Origin: Streptomyces sp. TLI_105
GTDB taxonomy: Bacteria; Actinomycetota; Actinomycetes; Streptomycetales; Streptomycetaceae
Assembly: GCF_900105415.1 (NCBI RefSeq)
Contig: NZ_FNSM01000001.1
Location: 4,942,501-5,006,500 of the forward strand
DNA length: 64,000 bases
Direction of reading: 5' to 3'
The translations under genes and the position numbers were made by a program. Every line of letters begins with the position of its first letter. Position 1 is the first letter of the stretch. This document shows, in pieces, positions 46,021-53,273 of this stretch. Below the pieces are notes generated by a model. That model did no database searches. It was not told the origin of the DNA and was given only the letters and a program-made list of their open reading frames with translations.

Positions 46021-46653
46021 ATGACGACCGCCACCGCCCTCTGGTCCTTCGCCCTGGTCGTGGGTCTCCTGACCCTCACGCCGGGCCTCGACACCGCCCT
46101 CGTCCTGCGCACGGCCGCCCTCGGTCACCGCGCGCGGGCCTGGGGCGTCGTCCTCGGCATCCAGACGGGCGTCCTGGCCTGGGGCGCGCTCACCTCCCTG
46201 GGGGTGACCGCGCTCCTCACGGCCTCCCACCTGGCGTACGAGGCGCTGCGCTGGGCGGGCGCGGCGTATCTGGTGTGGATGGGCGTCCAGATGCTGAGGA
46301 AGACGTTCGGCGGACACGCCGTGCAGGAGGCGGCCCAGGAACGAGCCACCCCGGACACCTTCACGTCCGGCTGGCGCCAGGGCGCCCTCACGAACCTGCT
46401 CAACCCGAAGGTGGGCGCCTTCTACGTGGCGGTGCTCCCGCAGTTCCTCCCGGCGGACACGAACCACCTGGCGATGGGCCTCCTCCTCACCACGGAGCAC
46501 ATCCTCCTCGGCCTCCTCTGGTCCACCGCCCTGATCGCCGGCGCCCGCCTCCTCTCCACCTGGCTCCGCCGCCCCACGGCCCGCCGCACCCTCGACCGCC
46601 TCACGGGCACGGTCATCACGGCCTTCGGCCTGCGGCTGGCTCTCGGGGACTGA
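46021..46653 (+). CDS. LysE family amino-acid exporter
   Basis: A 210-residue membrane protein with five or six hydrophobic helices. It begins FALVVGLLTLTPGLDTALVLR, has GAAYLVWMGVQML, and carries the family motif ALTNLLNPKVGAFYVAVLPQF. LysE/RhtB proteins export lysine, threonine or similar molecules. The ATG is eight bases after TACCCT (46007-46012). The gap from hutI (172 bases) holds no supported gene. A role in exporting amino acids during histidine use is only a guess. Confidence 0.9.
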   Translation: MTTATALWSFALVVGLLTLTPGLDTALVLRTAALGHRARAWGVVLGIQTGVLAWGALTSLGVTALLTASHLAYEALRWAGAAYLVWMGVQMLRKTFGGHAVQEAAQERATPDTFTSGWRQGALTNLLNPKVGAFYVAVLPQFLPADTNHLAMGLLLTTEHILLGLLWSTALIAGARLLSTWLRRPTARRTLDRLTGTVITAFGLRLALGD

Positions 46654-46680
46654 ACGCCCGCCGCCCCGTAGCCTGACCGG

Positions 46681-47289
46681 ATGCGACCGTCAGACGACGA
46701 ACTGTCCCGAGCGCTGCACGGTCCCGCGGACCCGCCGCTCCACCCGCTTCCGCAGGTCGTGGCGGACCTCCTCCGCACCCTCGACGCGCCGCCCCGCCTG
46801 GCCGCCCACCTGCGCGCGGTCCACGACGTCGCCCGGTACCTGGTCGCCTGGACGGAGGACCGCTGTCCGGGGCCGGCCGTCGACCGCGAGGCCGTCCTGT
46901 TCGGGGCGGCGACCCACGACATCGGCAAGGTCGTGCACCCGGCCGAACTCTCCGGACCCGGCTCCCTCCACGAGGAGGCGGGGAGGGAGCTCCTCGTGGC
47001 CCACGGCTTCGCCCCGGACCTGGCCCGCTTCGCGGCCACCCACGCGACGTGGACGGACGGCGGGACGACCCTGGAGGACCTGCTGGTCAGCACGGCCGAC
47101 AAGATCTGGAAGAACAAGCGGGTCCCCGAGCTGGAGGACCTCGTGGTGGCCCGGCTGGCCGAGGCGACCGGCAGGTCCCGCTGGGAGGAGTTCCTCGCCC
47201 TCGACGAACTGCTCGAACGCCTCGGCGCCGGCGCGGACGAACGCCTGGCCCACCAGGCGTCGTTCACGACCGCCCGGCCCGCGTCCTGA
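46681..47289 (+). CDS. HD domain phosphohydrolase-like protein
   Basis: A 202-residue HD-fold protein. Metal-binding residues are visible as LRAVHDVARYL, then ATHDIGKVVHPAELSGPG, then HEEAG and the late STADKIWK. Members hydrolyse nucleotides or cyclic dinucleotides; this one is too short to assign. A TAGCCT -10 (46669-46674) ends six bases before the ATG, suggesting a leaderless transcript. Confidence 0.8.
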   Translation: MRPSDDELSRALHGPADPPLHPLPQVVADLLRTLDAPPRLAAHLRAVHDVARYLVAWTEDRCPGPAVDREAVLFGAATHDIGKVVHPAELSGPGSLHEEAGRELLVAHGFAPDLARFAATHATWTDGGTTLEDLLVSTADKIWKNKRVPELEDLVVARLAEATGRSRWEEFLALDELLERLGAGADERLAHQASFTTARPAS

Positions 47290-47295
47290 GCACCG

Positions 47296-47652
47296 TCAGC
47301 GGAACTCGTGGACGACCTCGATCTCGCCCACGATCTGCGCGTTGAACTCGTCCAGCTCCTCCGCCGGGACCCACAGTTCGAGGATCGTCCGCCCGCCCGC
47401 CTGCCGGACCGGGTACCTGCGGAGGAACTCCGTGTCGACCTCGAAGCGGGTGACGTAGCCGACGCCGCTGTGCTTCACGTTCCAGTCGCGGGCGATCCTC
47501 ACCGCGTACTCCTCGTTGAGGACCGGATAGAAGATCGGCTGCTCCGGCAGCCGCGCCGGCCACGCACGCCCACCCGACTCGCGTACGAGCTCCAGCTCCT
47601 CGGGGCCGGTGGGGCGCCACAGGGTCGTCGTCGGGCGGGGGAGGGCGGTCAT
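47296..47652 (-). CDS. conserved small protein ("ADP-ribosylation/crystallin J1" type)
   Basis: A 118-residue protein. It contains TLWRPTGPEELELVRESG, PARLPEQPIFYPVLNEEYA, RIARDWNVKHSGVGYVTRF and ends EIEVVHEF. I recall very similar streptomycete proteins annotated ADP-ribosylation/crystallin J1, but nothing here resembles an ADP-ribosyl hydrolase active site, so that name should not be taken as function. It converges on the HD gene seven bases away. Confidence 0.7.
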   Translation of the reverse strand: MTALPRPTTTLWRPTGPEELELVRESGGRAWPARLPEQPIFYPVLNEEYAVRIARDWNVKHSGVGYVTRFEVDTEFLRRYPVRQAGGRTILELWVPAEELDEFNAQIVGEIEVVHEFR

Positions 47653-47765
47653 GGCGGTTCGCTCTCTGCGCGGGGTCGGGGTCCTGAACCGTAGCGGCGG
47701 CCTCGGGGCGCGGGCACCTCAATTCCGGTGGCCCGGCCGCCGTGCCCCGTGCGAGCTTGGGGCGC

Positions 47766-48356
47766 ATGGGGAACTCACGGGCGTACGCCGTCTTCAGGAC
47801 CACCGACGCCGACGAGGCGTACGCGCGGGCGCGGCGGCTCGTCGCGCTGCTCGCGGAGGTCGAGGACGAGGCGTACGTCGAGGCCGAGGTCCGTACCGTC
47901 GGGGAAGCGCGGCGGATCGCGCGGCTGCTGCCGGACGCGGCCGTCGACCGGGTGGAGGCCGCCTGCGACCCGGTGACGGGGGAGTACCTCGACCTCGACC
48001 TCGTCCTCGACGCGGCGGGCGACGACGAGATCCGCGCCGAACTCCCCCTCTGCCTCTCCGCCGAGGTGCCCGCGGCGACCGTCGGGCCCGAGCTGGTCCG
48101 GGCCCTCGGGGACGGCCCCAGCGGCGTCGACTGGCACGGCCGGTGGCCGGACGACCCCGAGACGGGCGCACGCGGCTTCGGGAAGTACGACGGCGTGCAG
48201 CTCGTCCTGCACGGGGACCGGGCCCGGATCGACGCGTGGACCCCGCACCACACCGTCTTCCTGCACCTCGACAAGTGGGCCGACCTCCCCCGGGCGCGGA
48301 AGCTCGCCGCCCGCGCCGGCTGTGAGGTCCTCGGGGACGTCCAGATCGGCTGGTAA
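47766..48356 (+). CDS. conserved hypothetical protein
   Basis: A 196-residue soluble acidic protein. The first half alternates strand and helix (YAVFRTTDADEAYARARRLVALLAEVEDEAYVEAEVRTVGEARR pattern). The second has GFGKYDGVQLVLHGDRARIDAWTPHHTVFLHLDKW. It ends ARAGCEVLGDVQIGW. I do not recognise the family. The ATG at 47766 gives the best coding profile. A terminator follows. Confidence 0.6.
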   Translation: MGNSRAYAVFRTTDADEAYARARRLVALLAEVEDEAYVEAEVRTVGEARRIARLLPDAAVDRVEAACDPVTGEYLDLDLVLDAAGDDEIRAELPLCLSAEVPAATVGPELVRALGDGPSGVDWHGRWPDDPETGARGFGKYDGVQLVLHGDRARIDAWTPHHTVFLHLDKWADLPRARKLAARAGCEVLGDVQIGW

Positions 48357-48431
48357 CCCGGGCCGTTCCGGATGCCGGTCTCCCACCGCCCTTCCCCCGG
48401 CCGCCCCTCGGGCCTCGTTCCGCGACGGCGG

Positions 48432-48469
48432 AGGGCCCGTCCAGGGTCCTCAGACCGTGAACGGGCCCT
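48432..48469. terminator. bidirectional terminator next to sigI
   Basis: AGGGCCCGT (48432-48440) pairs with ACGGGCCCT (48461-48469) around a 20-base loop. It lies between the convergent gene at 47766 and the sigma factor. Confidence 0.65.
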
Positions 48470-48508
48470 TCCGCGGCCGCTTCGGAGGCTCGGCGGTGCC
48501 GGTGGAGA

Positions 48509-49405
48509 TCACTCCTCCAGCGTCAGCCCGCGCCGCAGCCGGCCGAGGGTGCGGGAGAGCAGCCGGGACACGTGCATCTGCGAGATGCCGAGTTCCGCGC
48601 CGATCTCCGACTGGGTGAGGCCGGAGACGAAGCGGAGGGAGAGGATCTGCCGCTCGCGGGCGGGCAGCGAGGCGATCATCGGCTTGAGGGAGGCGATGTA
48701 CTCGATGCCGGTGAGGCCGTGGTCCTCGTAGCCGAGCCGGTCGGCGAGCGCGGCCTCGCCGCCGGCGCCGTCCTCCTCGTCGGGCTGTGCGTCGAGCGAG
48801 GCCGCCGTGTAGGCGTTGCTGGCGGCCATGCCCTCGACGACCTCCTGCTGCTCGATGCCGAGCTCCTCGGCGAGTTCGGCGACGGTCGGGGCGCGGTCGA
48901 GGCGCTGGGCGAGCGCGTCCCCGGCCTTGGCGAGGTCGAGCCGGAGCTCCTGGAGCCTGCGGGGCACGTGCACGGACCACGAGGTGTCGCGGAAGAAGCG
49001 CTTGATCTCGCCGATGATCGTCGGCATCGCGAAGGTCGGGAACTCGACGCCCCGGGTCAGCTCGAAGCGGTCGATCGCCTTGATGAGGCCGATGGTGCCG
49101 ACCTGGACGATGTCCTCCATGGGTTCGCTGCGGGTGCCGAACCGGGCGGCGGCGAACCTGACGAGGGCGAGATTGAGTTCGACGAGGGTGTTGCGGACAT
49201 ACGCGTATTCATGGGTGCCCTCCTCCAGCTCGGAGAGCCGGGCGAAGAGCTGCTTCGACAGGGCGCGGGCGTCGACCGGTCCGATCCGGTCGAGCGGCAT
49301 GTCGAGCAGTCGGTCGGGCAGTTCGACCACAGGGGGGACAGGGTGCTGGGGGAGCGCTGCCGACGGCGCGTCGGGGGTACGCGGGGCGTCGAGCCGGGGT
49401 GACAT
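48509..49405 (-). CDS. sigI: SigB/SigF-family RNA polymerase sigma factor
   Basis: A 298-residue group 3 sigma factor. Region 2 spans about 45-115 with DIVQVGTIGLIKAIDRFELTRGVEF and the -10 reader GEIKRFFRDTSWSVHVPRRLQEL. Region 3 includes RAPTVAELAEELGI, and region 4 ASLPARERQILSLRFVSGLTQSEIGAELGISQMHVSRLL reads the -35. It directs stress or osmotic genes in Streptomyces. The divergent genes encode its STAS antagonist and anti-sigma kinase. The symbol sigI is taken from remembered synteny. AGAAGGAG precedes the ATG. Confidence 0.9.
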   Translation of the reverse strand: MSPRLDAPRTPDAPSAALPQHPVPPVVELPDRLLDMPLDRIGPVDARALSKQLFARLSELEEGTHEYAYVRNTLVELNLALVRFAAARFGTRSEPMEDIVQVGTIGLIKAIDRFELTRGVEFPTFAMPTIIGEIKRFFRDTSWSVHVPRRLQELRLDLAKAGDALAQRLDRAPTVAELAEELGIEQQEVVEGMAASNAYTAASLDAQPDEEDGAGGEAALADRLGYEDHGLTGIEYIASLKPMIASLPARERQILSLRFVSGLTQSEIGAELGISQMHVSRLLSRTLGRLRRGLTLEE

Positions 49406-49626
49406 GGGTCTCCTTCTGGTGCTTCTCGCTGCGGTTTGCGGCGCCTCCAAAGCCGGCCGGGTCGGACGTTCCCTTCTAGCCCTACCCGGTCGACCCGGAT
49501 GGTTGCAAGTGGCAATAATCCCTTTTGTGTCGATATGTGCGGTACCTCATGTGCATCGGAGGGCATGCCGCTTGTAGGGTTCGGGGCACGTCAGTCGGCA
49601 TCCGCGAGAGCGAAAGAGGCACGGCC

Positions 49627-49995
49627 ATGGACCGCCAGCACATCGGCAGCGCGCCGCCCGCGCGACTGCGGGTCGAGGTCCGGGACGTGGCGGGGAGCAC
49701 GCTCCTCACGCCCGTCGGTGAGCTCGATCACCACACCGCCGACCTGCTGCGCACCCCCCTGGACGACGCCCTCGACGAGGGCAGCGCACGGCTCGTCGTC
49801 GATTGCTCGGGCCTGGAGTTCTGCGATTCGACCGGGCTCAACGTGCTGCTCGGCGCCCGGCTGAGGGCGGACGCCGCCGGCGGCGGCGTCCATCTGGTGG
49901 CGATGCCGCCCGCGGTGGCCCGGGTGTTCCACATCACGGGCGCGGACGCCGTCTTCACCGTCCACGAGACGCTCGACACGGCGCTCCCGGGCTGA
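49627..49995 (+). CDS. STAS-domain anti-sigma factor antagonist
   Basis: A 122-residue SpoIIAA/RsbV-like protein. The core LTPVGELDHHTADLLRTPLDDAL leads to the phosphorylation loop CSGLEFCDSTGLNVLLGARL, where the Ser of DSTG is the likely target of the adjacent kinase. When unphosphorylated, such proteins capture the anti-sigma factor and free the sigma factor. The ATG is preceded by AAAGAGG. It is divergent from the sigma-factor gene, with 221 bases between. Confidence 0.92.
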   Translation: MDRQHIGSAPPARLRVEVRDVAGSTLLTPVGELDHHTADLLRTPLDDALDEGSARLVVDCSGLEFCDSTGLNVLLGARLRADAAGGGVHLVAMPPAVARVFHITGADAVFTVHETLDTALPG

Positions 49996-50087
49996 GGCCG
50001 CCCTTCCGCACGACCGCTCGGCCAGGCATCTGCGATGCCCGTACATTCCGTCCCCTCCGTCCCGTCGATAGGTGAGGTGAAGCGTTG

Positions 50088-50507
50088 ATGGACCAAGCTT
50101 CCGACGTCCGTACGCTCGCCCTCGGCGAGACCAGCGGCACCGTGCCGCTCGCGCGTGACTTCACGCGGACGGCGCTCCACGAGTGGGGGTGGCTGCCGGC
50201 CGCCACCGCCGACCGCAGGGCCGCCGCCGAGGACGTCCTGCTCGTCGTCTCCGAGCTCGTCACCAACGCCTGTCTGCACGCCGAGGGCCCCGAGCGGCTG
50301 CGCGTCCTGCGGATGCCCGGGGCGCTGCGCCTCGAAGTCACCGACCGCGGCGCCGGGCAGCCCGCGCCGCGCACCCCGCACCGGTCCGGACGGCCGGGCG
50401 GGCACGGCATGTTCATCGTGCAGCGGCTCTGCCTGGACTGGGGCATCGACCGCACCCCGGGAGCCCCCGGCAAGACGGTCTGGGCCGAACTGGCCGCACC
50501 GGCATAG
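50088..50507 (+). CDS. anti-sigma factor, HATPase (RsbW-like) kinase
   Basis: A 139-residue serine kinase of the GHKL fold. The N box VVSELVTNACLHAEGP, the G1 box EVTDRGAG and the G2 region GRPGGHGMFIVQRLCLDWG are intact. It should bind the SigI-type sigma factor and phosphorylate the STAS protein encoded just upstream. The ATG at 50088 has GAGGTGA at normal distance. The 92-base gap after the STAS gene leaves room for a separate promoter. Confidence 0.9.
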   Translation: MDQASDVRTLALGETSGTVPLARDFTRTALHEWGWLPAATADRRAAAEDVLLVVSELVTNACLHAEGPERLRVLRMPGALRLEVTDRGAGQPAPRTPHRSGRPGGHGMFIVQRLCLDWGIDRTPGAPGKTVWAELAAPA

Positions 50508-50617
50508 GACCTTCACAAGTCCGCGCGTTCCCCTGCCTTCCCTCCGCAAGGTCTCGGGCGTACCTTGACGCCCAATCTGAAAGACCGTCAGTTTCGTTGC
50601 GGTGAGGGGTGCTCGGG

Positions 50618-51310
50618 GTGTCCAAGGTGCCGAACCGGAGGAGAACGACCGCCGTGCTCACGGCGGCGGCCGCGGTGGCGGGCGCGACCGTGCTGGCCGG
50701 AGCGCCGGCCGCCCAGGCGGTCGTCGTCGACGTCGACTACGCCTGCGAGACGAAGATCGGGCCCAAGAGCGCCGTCTCGCCCGTCGACATCAAGGCCGTG
50801 AAGAGCGGCGGCGGCTACACGATCACCATGTCGTTCGAGAAAGGGGTCTCCGACAGCCCGGTCGAGCTCCCCAAGGGCGTCATGACCCCGCGCGCCGAGC
50901 TCGTCCTCGGCGGGGACGCGAGCGGCACGGTGAAGGTCACGGGGACGCCGAACACGGCCGCCATCCCGCCCGACACCCCCATCAAGATCGGCACGCTGAC
51001 CGGCACGTTCACCCCGAAGAAGAACGGCAAGGTCACCTTCACGGCGGGCACCCTCACCGTGCACGCCCTCGGCATGGACGCGGCCGTCTGCACCCCGAAG
51101 AACAACCCGAAGCCGTCACTGGAACTCCAGGTCACCGGCGTCTCCGGCGGCGGCTCGGGGGACGCCGCCCCGCCGCCCGCCACCGACGGCGACCAGCTGC
51201 CCAAGACCGGCCCACTGGACTCCGCCCTGGCGCTCGGCACCCTCGGCGGCACCGTCCTGCTGACCGGCGCCGCCGGAGTCCTCTGGCTCACGCGGCGCAC
51301 GGCACGCTGA
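50618..51310 (+). CDS. LPKTG cell-wall-anchored surface protein
   Basis: A 230-residue exported protein. A signal peptide of about 34 residues (RRRTTAVLTAAAAVAGATVL, AQA cleavage) is followed by one beta-rich domain of about 120 residues beginning VDVDYACETKIGPKSAV. It ends in a sortase signal: LPKTG at residues 194-198, a hydrophobic helix and RRTAR. The domain recurs twice in the protein at 53270. The start GTG at 50618 is chosen because GAGGGG lies eight bases upstream; the GTG at 50609 is an alternative. It is the first gene of a four-gene coupled operon. Ligand unknown. Confidence 0.85.
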   Translation: MSKVPNRRRTTAVLTAAAAVAGATVLAGAPAAQAVVVDVDYACETKIGPKSAVSPVDIKAVKSGGGYTITMSFEKGVSDSPVELPKGVMTPRAELVLGGDASGTVKVTGTPNTAAIPPDTPIKIGTLTGTFTPKKNGKVTFTAGTLTVHALGMDAAVCTPKNNPKPSLELQVTGVSGGGSGDAAPPPATDGDQLPKTGPLDSALALGTLGGTVLLTGAAGVLWLTRRTAR

Positions 51311-52218
51311 TGCGGACGGCGGACCGCGCCGGGACCCGGACGGCGGCACACCGTGGCCGCAGGACGGCCGCCCGCTCCGGGCTCGTGGCCGCCGTGGCCG
51401 CCCTCCTCGGCGCGGTCGCGGCGGCGCCCCCCGGCACCGGGGGCTGGACGGCGGCGCCCGCCGCCGGACGGCCGTACGCCTACCTGGAGGGCCCGGCGGG
51501 CAGCGTCCTCCAGGACACCCTGTCGGTCACCAACCCCGGCACCGCGCCCCTCACCGTCCGCCTCACCGGCCAGGGCGCCCCGGTGTCCTTCGCCGCGCGG
51601 ACCGTGCACGTCCCCGCCAGGACCCGGGCCGACGTGCCCTTCGCCGTGACCGTCACCGCCGACACCCCGCCCGGCGAACACCGCGGCACCGTCCGCGCCA
51701 CGGCCGCCGGCCGGGAGGTCCGCGTCGACCTGCGGCTACGGGTCAGCGGACCGCGCCTCGCCGCGCTCACCGTCGAGGACGTCCACCTCGACGGGACCAC
51801 CGGCACCGTCCGCTACACCCTGGTCAACCGCGGCACCACGGTCCTCGCCCCGCGCCTCGCGGTCCGCGCCGAGGGCCTCCTCGGCACCGTCCTCGACCGG
51901 CCGGACCGCGCCCTGCCCCTCACCCTCCGCCCCGGCGAGCGGGCCACCCGGACCGAACCCTGGCCCGACCCGCCCGCCCTCGACTCCGTCACCGTCCGGC
52001 TGACGGCCACCGCACCGGGCGCCGCCCCGGCCACCGCCCGCGCCGAAGCCGCCTTCGCCTCGGGCCCCGCGCTCGCCGGCGCCGCCGGGCTGCTCCTGGC
52101 GGCGGCGGGCGGCGCCGGACTCGCGGCGCGGCGGCGCGGCAGGTCCCGCAGGGCCTGTCCGACCCCGATCCGCCGGACAGGCCCTGCCCGGCGAGCCCCG
52201 GCGGGAGCGACGCCATGA
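51310..52218 (+). CDS. secreted membrane-anchored protein with Ig-like (NEW3-type) domain
   Basis: A 302-residue protein. A basic N-terminus and signal helix (SGLVAAVAALLGAVAAAPPG) are followed by an Ig-like region (LQDTLSVTNPGTAPLTVRLTG, TRADVPFAVTVTADTPPGEH) and a second such unit from about residue 155. A C-terminal helix (GPALAGAAGLLLAAAGGAGL) and the basic RRRGRSRR then act as a membrane anchor without an LPXTG. Its ATG overlaps the previous stop by one base. The last 25 residues are encoded over a strong terminator-like hairpin (52148-52187), so the true C-terminus deserves checking. Confidence 0.75.
   Translation: MRTADRAGTRTAAHRGRRTAARSGLVAAVAALLGAVAAAPPGTGGWTAAPAAGRPYAYLEGPAGSVLQDTLSVTNPGTAPLTVRLTGQGAPVSFAARTVHVPARTRADVPFAVTVTADTPPGEHRGTVRATAAGREVRVDLRLRVSGPRLAALTVEDVHLDGTTGTVRYTLVNRGTTVLAPRLAVRAEGLLGTVLDRPDRALPLTLRPGERATRTEPWPDPPALDSVTVRLTATAPGAAPATARAEAAFASGPALAGAAGLLLAAAGGAGLAARRRGRSRRACPTPIRRTGPARRAPAGATP
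52148..52187 (+). terminator. terminator-like hairpin inside the end of the coding region
   Basis: GCAGGGCCTGTCCG (52148-52161) and CGGACAGGCCCTGC (52174-52187) form a perfect 14-bp stem with a 12-base loop. It lies within the last codons of the gene at 51310 and 28 bases before the next ATG. It may partly uncouple the downstream two genes. Confidence 0.6.
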
Positions 52219-53273
52219 GGACGATCCGTACGGCCGCCGCCCTCCTCACCGCCCTCGCCCTCGCCCTGCTGCCCACCGCCCCCGCGGCCACGGCGGCCCC
52301 GGGGCCGGTGGTCGAGCTCTCGAAGACCGAGGGCGGCAAGGGCGGCGAGATCACCGTCAGCGGCAGCGGCTGGAAGCCCGGCGCGCTGCTCATGCTCCTG
52401 GTCTGCGGCCAGGGCGCCCCCGGCAAGGGCGTCATCGGCGGCACCAACTCCTGCGCCAACGCCGAGGGCCGGGCCGCCACCGTCGACGCCAGGGGTGCGT
52501 TCAGCACGAAGCTCCCCGTCGCCGAACCGCCCAAGCCCTGCCCCTGCGTGGTGCACGTCGCAGGGGTCACCGGACAACAGGACGCCGTCGACAAGGAGTT
52601 CACGGTCGCCGGTCACCCCACGGCCCCCCTCCCCGAGGCCTCTGGCGACGGCCGTCTCGCCGTCCTCGCCGCCGTCCGGCTCGACGGCTCCAGCGGGCTC
52701 CTCACCTGGTTCGGGGCGCCCCCGCGCCGCGAGGTCGTCCTCACCGTCGGCAACCTCGGCCCGGCCCCCGTCAAGGACCCGGTCTTCCAGGTCGGCACCA
52801 GCCACGGCGTCTTCGCCCCGCAGTACGAGGAACGCCAGTGGCGCGGCACGATCGAACCCGGCAGGAAGGCCCTGATCCGCCTCCCCGCCGAGCTCGCCGC
52901 CGGCGCGCACGGCGACTACCAGGTCTCCGTGAGGTACGCGGGCAAGGTCCTCGTCGAGCAGCCCTGGGGCGTCGGCAGGCCCTGGGGCGTGACCCTCTTC
53001 TGGGTGCTCCTCGCCGTCGTGGTGCCCGCCGCGCTGTTCCGGATCGGCATGGCCGTGGTCGACCGCGCGCGGCCCGCTTCCGCGGCCGCCCGGGCCTCGG
53101 CCCCCAGGACCCGGACGAGGGCGCGCCCGCGTCGGCGCGCCCCGGCCCGTACACCCGCTTCCGCCCCCGCACCGGGGGACGGGGAGACGACCGCGGCCCT
53201 GCCGTGGTTCAGCCCTGACTCCGCACCGTCAGCGCCAGAGAGCAGCAGCCCGACGACGAAGGGACAGGTGTGA
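52215..53273 (+). CDS. secreted membrane-anchored surface protein
   Basis: A 352-residue protein. The signal peptide TAAALLTALALALLPTAPAATA is followed by a domain resembling a neocarzinostatin-like Ig fold (GEITVSGSGWKPGALLMLLVCGQG, paired Cys in PCPCVVHV). A second beta-domain follows (EVVLTVGNLGPAPVKDPVFQVG), then a transmembrane helix (GVTLFWVLLAVVVPAALF) and a basic, Pro/Ala-rich cytoplasmic tail. The neocarzinostatin likeness is tentative. The ATG overlaps the previous stop (ATGA) and its stop overlaps the next GTG. Confidence 0.75.
   Translation: MRTIRTAAALLTALALALLPTAPAATAAPGPVVELSKTEGGKGGEITVSGSGWKPGALLMLLVCGQGAPGKGVIGGTNSCANAEGRAATVDARGAFSTKLPVAEPPKPCPCVVHVAGVTGQQDAVDKEFTVAGHPTAPLPEASGDGRLAVLAAVRLDGSSGLLTWFGAPPRREVVLTVGNLGPAPVKDPVFQVGTSHGVFAPQYEERQWRGTIEPGRKALIRLPAELAAGAHGDYQVSVRYAGKVLVEQPWGVGRPWGVTLFWVLLAVVVPAALFRIGMAVVDRARPASAAARASAPRTRTRARPRRRAPARTPASAPAPGDGETTAALPWFSPDSAPSAPESSSPTTKGQV

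Noticed and set aside
42747..46112. A 1121-codon minus-strand open frame over the hut genes
   Set aside because: It is antisense to hutF and hutI, whose families are certain, and its translation is low-complexity Arg/Gly/Val.
47296..47652. ADP-ribosylation function for the small protein
   Set aside because: The name is inherited from database annotation; at 118 residues it shows no ADP-ribosylglycohydrolase motif.
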